DNA from: Bacteroidetes bacterium HGW-Bacteroidetes-14
Lineage (GTDB): Bacteria; Bacteroidota; Bacteroidia; Bacteroidales; UBA932
Direction: 5' to 3'
Length of the DNA: 49,165 nt
Assembly: GCA_002842655.1 (NCBI GenBank)
Contig: PHDP01000004.1
Coordinates: 1-49,165, forward strand
Both the position numbers and the translations under genes were made by a program. Shown piece after piece: positions 16,519 through 24,547 of this stretch. Every line of letters begins with the position of its first letter. Positions within the stretch are counted from its first letter, which is position 1. The notes beneath the pieces were generated by a model, which made no database searches, was not told where the DNA came from, and saw only the letters and a list, made by a program, of their open reading frames with translations.

Positions 16519-17868
16519 ATGAAAATCATCATCGCCGGAGCAGGTGATGTCGGCACTCACCTTGCCAAAATGCTCGGAAACGAGGATCATGAACTCACCG
16601 TTATAGACAATGACGAGCTGAGACTTAATCATGTAGGCGAGGTTGCAGATATCATCCCAATTTTCGGATCTCCTACATCTATTGCCACGCTTGAAAAGGC
16701 AGAGGTAAGGAAGTCCGATCTCTTTATTGCTGTAAGTCCTGCCCAGGAACAGGATGTTAACATCATAAGCGCAATGCTGGCAAAAAAGATGGGAACAGGC
16801 AAGGTAACCGCCCGGATTAACAATGATGAGTATCTAAAAAACGAAAACAAGCTCCTCTTTACCGAGATGGGTATTGACCTTCTTTTCTATCCTGAAAAGA
16901 TTGCATCTCACGAAATCATTGACCTTCTCAAACAGACAGGTACCTCAGAATTCATGGACTTTTCAGGAGGGAAGCTTCAGCTTATTGTATTCCGCCTGGA
17001 TGACGGAGCTCCACTCATAAATAAGACTCTGTCTGACTATTCAGTTCCGGGAGTTGAACCTATGTACAGAGCCGTGGCAATTGCCCGCGACGGTCAGACC
17101 ATTATCCCACGCGCCTCAACAAAATTCAAGGAGAAAGATATTGTCTTTGTTATTTCGAAAAGAGCCGGCGCCCAGGAGGTGATGAGCTATTCCGGCAAAA
17201 ACAACATCGATGTCAAGAGACTCATGATTGTTGGCGGAGGCAGGATTGGCGAAATGGTTGCAAAAAAGCTGGAAAATTCCGTCGACTATATTAAACTGAT
17301 TGAGAGACGCCGTGAAAGATGCGATGTTCTCAATGAAACCCTCAGCAAAACTCTTGTCATAAACGGCGATGCAAGAAACACAGACCTCCTTATTGAAGAG
17401 GATGTGAATGACTTTGACGCATTTGTTGCCGTGACAAGCAGCTCAGAGACAAACATTCTCTCATGCGTAATGGCCAAGAAGATGGGTGTGGCAAAAACAA
17501 TTGCAGAGGTTGAGAACATAGACTACATAAAACTTGCAGAGGGAATGGGCGTAGACGCCGTTATCAACAAGAAACTTATTACTGCAAGCCGTATTTTCCG
17601 TTTTACTCTGTCAAACAAGGTCCAGTCCATTAAATGTCTGAACGGATCAGATGCAGAGATTCTGGAATTCATTGTTAATCCAAACAGTAAAATTACTCAG
17701 GACAAACTGCGACATCTCGGCTTCCCTAAAGATGCGATTATCGGGGGAGTTATCCGTGGAACGCATAGTTTTATTGCACTGGGAGACACTGAAATCAAGC
17801 CTTACGACAGGGTTGTAGTGTTTGCCCTTCCAAGTGCCCTTTCAAAGGTGAACAAATTCTTCGCCTGA
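16519..17868 (+). CDS. trkA: Trk potassium uptake regulatory subunit TrkA
   Basis: Cytoplasmic NAD(H)-binding gating subunit of a Trk/Ktr potassium transporter. It has two RCK (TrkA_N plus TrkA_C) repeats. The first Rossmann fold starts IIAGAGDVGTHLAKML and the second is MIVGGGRIGEMVAKKLE near residue 235; each is followed by a TrkA_C domain (about 135-220 and 365-449). 449 aa is the normal two-repeat length. The membrane channel subunit TrkH often follows trkA, but here the next gene is aspA, so TrkH must be encoded elsewhere. Confidence 0.94.
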   Translation: MKIIIAGAGDVGTHLAKMLGNEDHELTVIDNDELRLNHVGEVADIIPIFGSPTSIATLEKAEVRKSDLFIAVSPAQEQDVNIISAMLAKKMGTGKVTARINNDEYLKNENKLLFTEMGIDLLFYPEKIASHEIIDLLKQTGTSEFMDFSGGKLQLIVFRLDDGAPLINKTLSDYSVPGVEPMYRAVAIARDGQTIIPRASTKFKEKDIVFVISKRAGAQEVMSYSGKNNIDVKRLMIVGGGRIGEMVAKKLENSVDYIKLIERRRERCDVLNETLSKTLVINGDARNTDLLIEEDVNDFDAFVAVTSSSETNILSCVMAKKMGVAKTIAEVENIDYIKLAEGMGVDAVINKKLITASRIFRFTLSNKVQSIKCLNGSDAEILEFIVNPNSKITQDKLRHLGFPKDAIIGGVIRGTHSFIALGDTEIKPYDRVVVFALPSALSKVNKFFA

Positions 17869-17901
17869 TTTACCACTAAATCAAACATATTGCTCTGAAT
17901 C

Positions 17902-17928
17902 ATAATCAAAATGATTCGGTTTGATTAT
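17902..17928 (+). terminator. Weak hairpin after trkA
   Basis: ATAATCAAA (17902-17910) pairs perfectly with TTTGATTAT (17920-17928), with a 9-nt loop, followed by a T-rich stretch ending GTTTTT. The stem is AT-rich, so it may be a weak terminator or instead part of a regulatory region for aspA, because its right arm is repeated 32 bp downstream. Confidence 0.35.
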
Positions 17929-17968
17929 AATTTTCAATGTTTTTGTATATTGAAGATTATAATTTATT

Positions 17969-17976
17969 ACCTTCGC
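17969..17976 (+). promoter_or_regulatory. Possible -7 element of aspA (TACCTTCG)
   Basis: TACCTTCG differs from TAnnTTTG at one base and is 28 nt before the aspA start. Direct repeats of GATTATAATTT (17923-17933 and 17955-17965) lie immediately upstream. Confidence 0.35.
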
Positions 17977-18004
17977 GGACATTTTAATCATAAATATTGC
18001 AATT

Positions 18005-19435
18005 ATGGGCAAAACCAGTATCAAATCAGAAGGAAAAGTGCGAAGGGAGCATGACCTTCTGGGTGACAGAGATGTTCCTTCAGAGGCACTTTACGGAGTT
18101 CAGACTCTCAGATGTATTGAGAACTTTGACATAAGCAGGCAGCTGCTTTCACAGTATCCCCAGTTTATAAAGGGTCTGGGAATTGTAAAGATGGGTGCCG
18201 TTCTGGCAAACCACGAACTGGGTCTAATAGACGACAAGGTTAAGGATGCAATAGTTGAGGCTTGTCAGGAACTTATTGATGGTAAACACCTGGAGCATTT
18301 CCCGATTGACATGATTCAGGGAGGTGCCGGAACTTCAGTAAATATGAATGCCAATGAAGTTATAGCAAACAGGGCACTTGAAATCATGGGAAAAGAGCAC
18401 GGGCAGTATGAGTTCTGCAGCCCCAATGACCATGTAAACATGGCTCAGTCAACAAATGACGCCTACCCAAGCGCAATGCACATTGGTCTCTATATTAAAC
18501 ACTTCGAGATAAGAGAGTCTCTTGAAAAGCTGATTGCCTCCTTTGAAGCAAAAGAGAGAGAATTTGCCGGAATTATTAAAATGGGAAGGACACAGCTTCA
18601 GGACGCAGTTCCTATGACTCTGGGACAAAGTTTTGGTGCTTTTGCCTCAGCAATGAAGCATGAACTTCGCAGACTTGACAAGGCATCAAGGGAGCTTCTC
18701 TATATAAATATGGGTGCAACGGCAATTGGAACAGGTATCACTGCCGAGCCGGGTTATGCCGAGGCCTGCATCTACCATATAAGAAAAATTACGGGCTGGG
18801 ACCTGAAACTTTCATACAATCTTATTGAGGCAACACACGATACATCGTGCATGGTTGCATATTCTGCAGCGCTCAGATCGATAGCCATCAGACTCTCAAA
18901 AATCTGCAACGACCTGAGATTCCTTTCATCAGGTCCAAGAACTGGTATCGCAGAGATTAAACTTCCTCCAAAACAGCCGGGATCTTCAATTATGCCCGGC
19001 AAGGTAAATCCGGTTATTCCGGAAGTTGTGAATCAGGTTTGCTTTAAGGTAATTGGTAATGACCTTACCATTACCATGGCATCTGAAGCTGCACAGCTTG
19101 AACTTAATGTGATGGAGCCTGTTCTTGTACACAGTCTCACTGAGTCAGGCGACTGGATGAAGAGAGGTATGGACGCCCTTCGCATCGAATGTATTGAAGG
19201 TATTGAGGCAAATCCTGAGCATTGCCGCGAAATGGTTGAGCACTCTATTGGAATTGTTACAGCTCTGAAGCCATTTATCGGATATGCGAAAAGTACAGAG
19301 ATTGCGAGCGAAGCACTTGCTACAGGCGGAAGTGTTTATCAGCTTGTACTTGACAAGGGAATCCTTACAAAGGAGCAGCTTGACAAAATTCTGGATCCTA
19401 AAAACATGATCAGACCGGTTAAGATTACTATCTAA
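18005..19435 (+). CDS. aspA: Aspartate ammonia-lyase
   Basis: Reversibly splits L-aspartate into fumarate and ammonia. It belongs to the aspartase/fumarase superfamily: catalytic loop GSSIMPGKVNP (about 326-336), and QSTNDAYPSAMHI and GRTQLQDAVPMTLGQ in the substrate-binding segments. The N-terminal REHDLLGDRDVPSEALYGVQTLRCIENFDIS is closer to aspartases than to fumarase C. 476 aa is normal. It appears monocistronic, with a strong terminator after it. With ansA in the same window it gives an asparagine to fumarate route that could feed fumarate respiration. Confidence 0.92.
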   Translation: MGKTSIKSEGKVRREHDLLGDRDVPSEALYGVQTLRCIENFDISRQLLSQYPQFIKGLGIVKMGAVLANHELGLIDDKVKDAIVEACQELIDGKHLEHFPIDMIQGGAGTSVNMNANEVIANRALEIMGKEHGQYEFCSPNDHVNMAQSTNDAYPSAMHIGLYIKHFEIRESLEKLIASFEAKEREFAGIIKMGRTQLQDAVPMTLGQSFGAFASAMKHELRRLDKASRELLYINMGATAIGTGITAEPGYAEACIYHIRKITGWDLKLSYNLIEATHDTSCMVAYSAALRSIAIRLSKICNDLRFLSSGPRTGIAEIKLPPKQPGSSIMPGKVNPVIPEVVNQVCFKVIGNDLTITMASEAAQLELNVMEPVLVHSLTESGDWMKRGMDALRIECIEGIEANPEHCREMVEHSIGIVTALKPFIGYAKSTEIASEALATGGSVYQLVLDKGILTKEQLDKILDPKNMIRPVKITI

Positions 19436-19459
19436 AAACTAGTCCGCTTAAAAGTTACG

Positions 19460-19502
19460 GTTCCTCACCGGAAAAGTGTTATCAGCTTTCCCCGTGAGGA
19501 AC
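19460..19502 (+). terminator. Rho-independent terminator after aspA
   Basis: GTTCCTCAC (19460-19468) pairs perfectly with GTGAGGAAC (19494-19502), and inside it GGAAAAG pairs with CTTTCC, making a long hairpin followed by TTTACATTTTCTT. The ORF-track start of the next gene (19476) falls inside this stem, which argues against that start. Confidence 0.75.
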
Positions 19503-19514
19503 TTTACATTTTCT

Positions 19515-19522
19515 TATCTTTG
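19515..19522 (+). promoter_or_regulatory. -7 element (TATCTTTG) giving a leaderless ABC-F mRNA
   Basis: TATCTTTG fits TAnnTTTG exactly and is followed by CAGC and then the ATG at 19527. Transcription from it would start at or next to that ATG, which fixes the translation start and excludes the ORF-track start at 19476. Confidence 0.6.
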
Positions 19523-19526
19523 CAGC

Positions 19527-21425
19527 ATGGCAAGTATACTTCAGGCAGAAAAGCTTTCAAAATCATACGGAATCCGTACCCTGTTCGATAATCTGGACAT
19601 CAATATTAATGAGGGGGATAAAATTGCACTCATTGCTCCCAACGGCAGCGGCAAGAGCACGCTTCTGCGCGTTCTGGCGGGAAAAGACTCATCTGACGGC
19701 GACGGTTCGGTTAAGCTAAAGAGCGGAGTTAAGGTTGCATGGCTGGAGCAGGAGCCGGAACTGAATCCTGCAAACACTGTGTTTGAAGAGGTGTTTGGAG
19801 CATCGGACACTCTCTCTGCAACTATTATGGAGTATGAAGCTGCTCTTCTGGCAAATGACCAGACAAGGCTGGAGAAGGCAATTCACGGAATGGATGCACA
19901 CGATGCCTGGCAGTACGAAATTAAGGTAAAACAGGTTCTTTCAAGGCTTGAACTGACCGACATTAATATGCCTGTCTCATCTCTTTCCGGAGGACAGAGA
20001 AAAAGGGTTGCACTGGCATCCATGATGATACATGAGGCAGATCTTATCGTTCTTGACGAGCCCACAAACCACCTTGACCTTGAAGTGATTGAATATCTTG
20101 AGGAGTACCTCAAAAGAACCACATCATCTGTGCTTATGGTGACACACGACAGATATTTTCTGGACAGGGTCTGCAACCATATTCTTGAGCTTGACAATGG
20201 TAAAATGTACACCTATAAAGGTAACTACTCATACTTTCTTGAGAAGAGGGAGGAGCGCGTAGATAACTTTAACACAGAGACAGAGAGAGCCCGTAACCTC
20301 CTCAGAGGCGAACTGGAGTGGATGAGAAGAATGCCTCAGGCAAGGGCTACCAAGGCCAAATACCGCATCAATGCATTTTACGAACTTAAGGAGAAGGCCG
20401 AGCGCACCATTAAGGAGAAGAGCATGAGAATTGATGTTGGCAGCTCAAGACTGGGAACAAAAATAATCAATTGTAAACATTTGAGTCACTACTGGGGAGA
20501 CTACTGCTCAGTAGATGATTTTACATACAACTTTGCTAAGGGAGAAAAAATTGGAATTGTGGGCGCCAACGGCGCCGGCAAGACAACCTTTCTCAATCTG
20601 ATGACAGGAGATTTGAAGCCAGCATCCGGTGATATCGAATGGGGTGAAACTCTTGTTATTGGTCACTACAAACAGACGGGACTTGATTTTGACCCTGAAG
20701 AGACAGTGATTGAAGCGGTAAGAAAGATAGCTGAGGTTGTTACCCTTGCAGATGGTTCGGTGATGCCTGTTTCACAGTTTCTGAGCAGATTTCTCTTCCC
20801 CCACTCCACTCACAATACAAAGATTGAGAGGCTGAGCGGAGGAGAGAGAAGACGCCTCTACCTCGTCACTGTTCTGATGAAAAGTCCAAACTTCCTGATT
20901 CTGGACGAACCAACCAACGACCTTGATATCGTCAGCCTCAATGTACTTGAGGAGTATCTCTCCACCTTTCCCGGATGTCTGATAATTGTTTCTCACGACA
21001 GGTACTTTCTCGATAAGCTGGCAGATCACCTCTTTGTATTTGAAGGAGGCGGTATGATTAAGGATTATGTTGGCAAATATTCAGAATACAGAGAGCTGGT
21101 AAAAGAGCGGGAGCGTGAGGCCGAACTTGCGGAAAAGGCAAAAAAGGAGAAGGAGGCAGAGAGAGCCAGAGTGGCAGAGAGAGAGAATCAGCCTTCAAAG
21201 GGAGCCCCTTCTGCAGAGAGGAAACTATCCTGGAAAGAGCAGAGGGAGCTTGAGTCTCTGGAAAATGAGATTGCCTCTCTGGAAAATGAAAAAGGCAGTC
21301 TTGAGACTGCCCTTTCTTCCGGAAACCTCTCTCCTGAAGAGCTTACCAAAGCTTCACTCAGAATCGGAGAGATTATGTCAGTTATTGATAAAAAGAGCGA
21401 CCGCTGGCTTGAATTAAGCAGCTAG
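19527..21425 (+). CDS. ABC-F family ATPase, Uup-like
   Basis: Soluble twin-ATPase protein that acts on ribosomes or nucleic acid, not a transporter. It has two nucleotide-binding domains: Walker A APNGSGKST and GANGAGKTT, signatures LSGGQRKRV and LSGGERRRL, Walker B LIVLDEPTNHLD and FLILDEPTNDLD. The inter-domain linker (RGELEWMRRMPQARATKAKYRI) is typical of ABC-F. A charged C-terminal coiled coil (about 545-632, ELESLENEIASLENEKGSLE) fits Uup rather than EttA. The true start is the ATG at 19527 (MASILQAEKLSKSYG), giving 632 aa. It converges on ettA with 13 bp between the stops. Confidence 0.88.
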   Translation: MASILQAEKLSKSYGIRTLFDNLDININEGDKIALIAPNGSGKSTLLRVLAGKDSSDGDGSVKLKSGVKVAWLEQEPELNPANTVFEEVFGASDTLSATIMEYEAALLANDQTRLEKAIHGMDAHDAWQYEIKVKQVLSRLELTDINMPVSSLSGGQRKRVALASMMIHEADLIVLDEPTNHLDLEVIEYLEEYLKRTTSSVLMVTHDRYFLDRVCNHILELDNGKMYTYKGNYSYFLEKREERVDNFNTETERARNLLRGELEWMRRMPQARATKAKYRINAFYELKEKAERTIKEKSMRIDVGSSRLGTKIINCKHLSHYWGDYCSVDDFTYNFAKGEKIGIVGANGAGKTTFLNLMTGDLKPASGDIEWGETLVIGHYKQTGLDFDPEETVIEAVRKIAEVVTLADGSVMPVSQFLSRFLFPHSTHNTKIERLSGGERRRLYLVTVLMKSPNFLILDEPTNDLDIVSLNVLEEYLSTFPGCLIIVSHDRYFLDKLADHLFVFEGGGMIKDYVGKYSEYRELVKEREREAELAEKAKKEKEAERARVAERENQPSKGAPSAERKLSWKEQRELESLENEIASLENEKGSLETALSSGNLSPEELTKASLRIGEIMSVIDKKSDRWLELSS

Positions 21426-21438
21426 CCGCACTTTTTTG

Positions 21439-23115
21439 TTACTCCATAAGTTTCTTGTACTTGAACCTCTTTGGTGTGATATCACCCATGCGGCGCTTCT
21501 TGTTCTCTTCATACTCGCTGTAAGAACCTTCAAAGAAATAGATCTTTGAATCTCCCTCAAAGGCAAGAATATGAGTTGCTATTCTGTCCAGGAACCAGCG
21601 GTCGTGTGAGATAATTACAGCACATCCGGCAAAGTTCTCCAGACCCTCCTCAAGGGCACGGATTGTATTTACGTCAACATCATTGGTTGGCTCGTCAAGA
21701 AGAAGAACGTTGCCCTCTTCCTTAAGAGCAAGCGCAAGGTGAAGACGGTTTCTTTCACCACCTGAGAGGATTCCGCATTTCTTCTCCTGATCTGCGCCTG
21801 AGAAGTTAAACCTTGAAACATAGGCTCTTGCATTAACCTCTTTATTGCCCAGTTTTACAAATTCTGAGTTTTGCGATATTGTTTCATAAACCGTTTTATC
21901 GGGATCAATCAGCTTGTGCTGCTGGTCAATGTATGCAGTTTTCACAGTCTCTCCAACTGAGAATGTACCCGAGTTTGGAGTATCAAGACCCATTATCAGG
22001 CGGAAAAGAGTAGTCTTACCTGCTCCGTTCGGACCAATAACGCCAACTATACCTGCAGGCGGAAGCTTGAAGTTGAGACCTTCAAAGAGAATTCTGTCTC
22101 CGAATCCTTTTGTGACATCAATTGCCTCAATTACTTTATCACCAAGTCTTGGTCCGTTAGGGATAAAGATTTCGAGTTTTTCCTCCTTAGTCCTTCCATC
22201 CTCATTGAGCATCTTTTCGTATGCAGAGAGACGAGCCTTTGATTTTGCCTGGCGAGCCTTTGGCGACATTCTCACCCACTCAAGCTCACGCTCGAGGGTT
22301 TTGCGTCTTTTGCTCTCCTGCTTCTCCTCTGTTGCAAGACGCTTGGATTTCTGGTCAAGCCATGAAGAGTAGTTACCCTTCCATGGAATACCCTCTCCCC
22401 TGTCAAGTTCAAGAATCCAGCCCGCTACATTGTCAAGGAAATATCTGTCGTGGGTCACCGCAATTACGGTACCCTTGTACTGCTGAAGGTGTGCCTCGAG
22501 CCACTGGATACTCTCTGTATCAAGGTGGTTGGTAGGCTCGTCAAGAAGGAGCACATCGGGCTCCCTGAGAAGAAGACGGCATAGTGCAACCCTGCGCTTC
22601 TCTCCACCGCTCAGGTGTTTGATGCTTGCATCCGGGTCCGGGCACTGGAGTGCATCCATTGCCCTCTCGAGTTTTGAATCAATATCCCATCCGTTTACAT
22701 GTTCAATTTTGTCTGTAAGTTCACCCTGTAGTTCAATGAGCTTTGCCATCTCATCATCACTCATAGGCTCCATAAACTTGTTGTTTACCTCTTCATACTG
22801 TTTAAGAAGAGATACAACCTCATGAACACCCTCCTGCACCACCTCAAGAACTGTTTTGTTCTCATCCAGGTGAGGCTCCTGCTCAAGGTAACCCACAGTG
22901 TAGCCCGGTGCCCAAACAACATCTCCCTCGATAGCTGTTTCAACACCTGCTATTATCTTTAAAAGGGTAGATTTACCCGATCCGTTAAGACCAATGATTC
23001 CAATCTTCGCTCCGTAAAAGAACGAAAGGTAAATGTCCTTAAGAATTGCTTTGTTGTTTGTAGGCAAAATCTTGCCCACCCCGTTCATTGAAAATATTAT
23101 CTTTTCGTCTGCCAT
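21439..23115 (-). CDS. ettA: Energy-dependent translational throttle protein EttA (ABC-F)
   Basis: 558-aa ABC-F ATPase that binds the ribosomal E site and gates the first elongation steps according to ATP/ADP level. Walker A GLNGSGKST and GPNGAGKTT; signatures LSGGEKRRV and LSGGERNRL; Walker B LLLDEPTNHLD and LLLDEPTNDVD. The arm/linker region (KRRKTLERELEWVRMSPKARQAKSKARLSAYEKML) and the C-terminal FEGSYSEYEENKKRRMG match EttA closely, and there is no C-terminal coiled coil. It has its own promoter in the 33-nt gap after the M23 gene. Confidence 0.93.
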   Translation of the reverse strand: MADEKIIFSMNGVGKILPTNNKAILKDIYLSFFYGAKIGIIGLNGSGKSTLLKIIAGVETAIEGDVVWAPGYTVGYLEQEPHLDENKTVLEVVQEGVHEVVSLLKQYEEVNNKFMEPMSDDEMAKLIELQGELTDKIEHVNGWDIDSKLERAMDALQCPDPDASIKHLSGGEKRRVALCRLLLREPDVLLLDEPTNHLDTESIQWLEAHLQQYKGTVIAVTHDRYFLDNVAGWILELDRGEGIPWKGNYSSWLDQKSKRLATEEKQESKRRKTLERELEWVRMSPKARQAKSKARLSAYEKMLNEDGRTKEEKLEIFIPNGPRLGDKVIEAIDVTKGFGDRILFEGLNFKLPPAGIVGVIGPNGAGKTTLFRLIMGLDTPNSGTFSVGETVKTAYIDQQHKLIDPDKTVYETISQNSEFVKLGNKEVNARAYVSRFNFSGADQEKKCGILSGGERNRLHLALALKEEGNVLLLDEPTNDVDVNTIRALEEGLENFAGCAVIISHDRWFLDRIATHILAFEGDSKIYFFEGSYSEYEENKKRRMGDITPKRFKYKKLME

Positions 23116-23132
23116 AAATTGTTAATTTGCGG

Positions 23133-23140
23133 CAAAGATA
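23133..23140 (-). promoter_or_regulatory. -7 element of ettA (TATCTTTG)
   Basis: On the minus strand TATCTTTG fits TAnnTTTG exactly and lies 17 nt before the ettA ATG, in the short gap behind the M23 gene. It gives ettA its own start of transcription with a UTR of about 10 nt. Confidence 0.6.
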
Positions 23141-23148
23141 ACATTAGA

Positions 23149-24402
23149 TTACCGCTTTCCCAATTTGAGAACAAGAGAGTCAATATATTGAACCGACTTT
23201 AACGAGTCCGACACATGCTTCATGCTCTTAATCTGAAGATTGTAAGCATCTCTGTTCTCTCTTTTTACAGGATCTGCCGGAGGTGCCTCCATCTTAAGAG
23301 GATTTATAGCCTTTCCATCTTTCCAGATTCTGAAGTCCAGATGCGGACCTGTTGAGAGGCCGGTACTTCCGACATAACCTATTACTTCTCCCTGTCTCAC
23401 TCTCTTGCCTGTTGAGAGACCCTTTGCGTAGGCCGAAAGGTGAAGGTATGCAGATGTGTAGGTCGAATTGTGGCGGATTTTTACTGTATTTCCGCCGCCT
23501 CCAGCATAGGCTTTTTGAATTACAACTCCGTCACCTATACTCATAACAGGAGTCCCTTTAGGTGCTGCATAGTCAATACCGGTATGAGGCCTCACGATTC
23601 TGGTCACCGGGTGTCTTCTTGAGTATGTAAAGCCCGACGATATGCGGGTAAAGCTGAGAGGTGCCTTCAGAAAAGCTTTTCTGAGGTTCTCTCCCTTCTC
23701 GTTCCAGTACTGCGGAACTTCGTCCTGAATAAACCGGTATGCCTCATACATTACTCCGCCGTGTCTGAAGTAGGCTGCCTGAACATCACCTATATCAAGA
23801 ACCTCTCCTCCCGCAAGAATCTCTTCATAAATGACCGTGAACGAATCACCCTTCTGCAGTCCAAAGAAGTCAATTGTCCAAGCATAAATTTCAGACAATC
23901 TCAGTGCCAGCATTGGGTTAAGCCCTGCTTTGGACATATCATTCCAAAGAGAGGTGTTGATTGTGGCTTCTGCAACTCTTGTCCTGACTGTTACCGCCAC
24001 TTCGTCTACTTTAACAAATATTGAGTCATGCACACCAAAAGTTACATATGATGTCTTTGAGTTTTCATATACAAGGTATGCAAGTTTGGGAACTTCATCA
24101 AGGGTAAAGTATGCTTTGTAAGGGTTACCCACTTTAAGTTTTTTCAGATCGAATGTACCTCTGGCTGCCTGCGTAAGCGCATAAATATCTGCGCTCTGTG
24201 CACCAAGCTCAGTCATTAGGGTTGTAAAGAACTGACCTCTCTTTACGGTACCCTCCCTCATTTGAAATTCAGAAACAGGAATTCCGAACTCTGTCAGCTC
24301 CTCTTTTATTGGTTCCGATTGTAAATTATTTTGATTGTCCGGATTATTGTTATTGCACGCAACCAGCAGAATAACAGCGAATAATGGGGCTATAAATTTC
24401 AT
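23149..24402 (-). CDS. M23-family peptidoglycan peptidase-like lipoprotein
   Basis: 417 aa from the ATG at 24402 (the track uses a TTG two codons earlier). MKFIAPLFAVILLVAC is a lipoprotein signal (C16), followed by an Asn-rich linker. The middle region (about 40-230) resembles the N-terminal domain of MepM/OapA-like M23 proteins. The LytM/M23 domain (about 265-375) has the first zinc motif H273-TGI-D277 and a conserved YLHLS, but the HxH motif reads H354-L-D356, so the third zinc ligand is Asp instead of His. It is an envelope protein, probably a murein endopeptidase or an activator of one. Confidence 0.87.
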   Translation of the reverse strand: MKFIAPLFAVILLVACNNNNPDNQNNLQSEPIKEELTEFGIPVSEFQMREGTVKRGQFFTTLMTELGAQSADIYALTQAARGTFDLKKLKVGNPYKAYFTLDEVPKLAYLVYENSKTSYVTFGVHDSIFVKVDEVAVTVRTRVAEATINTSLWNDMSKAGLNPMLALRLSEIYAWTIDFFGLQKGDSFTVIYEEILAGGEVLDIGDVQAAYFRHGGVMYEAYRFIQDEVPQYWNEKGENLRKAFLKAPLSFTRISSGFTYSRRHPVTRIVRPHTGIDYAAPKGTPVMSIGDGVVIQKAYAGGGGNTVKIRHNSTYTSAYLHLSAYAKGLSTGKRVRQGEVIGYVGSTGLSTGPHLDFRIWKDGKAINPLKMEAPPADPVKRENRDAYNLQIKSMKHVSDSLKSVQYIDSLVLKLGKR

Positions 24403-24421
24403 AAGCAAAAGTTTCTTAATT

Positions 24422-24429
24422 CAAAGATA
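24422..24429 (-). promoter_or_regulatory. -7 element of the M23 lipoprotein gene (TATCTTTG)
   Basis: On the minus strand TATCTTTG fits TAnnTTTG exactly, 19 nt before the ATG at 24402. It is divergent from the mraZ control region. Confidence 0.55.
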
Positions 24430-24460
24430 TAGAATTTCGGGGAGGGTGTTGATAAAATTG

Positions 24461-24500
24461 TGGAAATAATTGTAAAAAAATGTAAACAAGTGGAAAAGAT
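24461..24500 (+). promoter_or_regulatory. Four 10-bp-phased repeats, candidate MraZ operator
   Basis: Four consecutive decamers begin TGGAAA, TGTAAA, TGTAAA and TGGAAA at 24461, 24471, 24481 and 24491, exactly 10 bp apart, and end just before the mraZ -7 box. MraZ proteins in E. coli and Mollicutes bind short TGG/GTG-containing direct repeats with one-helical-turn spacing in front of mraZ. The position over the -33 region suggests autorepression of the dcw operon. Confidence 0.6.
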
Positions 24501-24504
24501 TTTT

Positions 24505-24512
24505 TAATTTTG
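24505..24512 (+). promoter_or_regulatory. -7 element of the dcw operon (TAATTTTG)
   Basis: TAATTTTG fits TAnnTTTG and lies 35 nt before the mraZ ATG. No canonical -33 TTTG is present at the right distance; that stretch is occupied by the phased repeats. Confidence 0.55.
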
Positions 24513-24547
24513 CATAGGTCGAAAAAAGGTAGGCCCGAATACGCAAT

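Noticed and set aside
19476-19526. Upstream start of the ABC-F gene in the ORF track
   Set aside because: The extra codons lie within the aspA terminator hairpin and upstream of the TATCTTTG promoter; homologues start at MASILQAEKLSKSYG-like sequence.
21115-21417. 100-aa Arg-rich ORF in the 3' part of the ABC-F gene
   Set aside because: Another frame of the coiled-coil coding sequence; its composition is a by-product of GAG/AAG-rich codons.
24448-24470. DnaA-box-like sequences (TGTTGATAA, TGTGGAAATAA)
   Set aside because: Each has a mismatch or an insertion against TTATNCACA, and there is no cluster, dnaA gene or skew evidence for an origin; the 10-bp phased repeats explain this region better.
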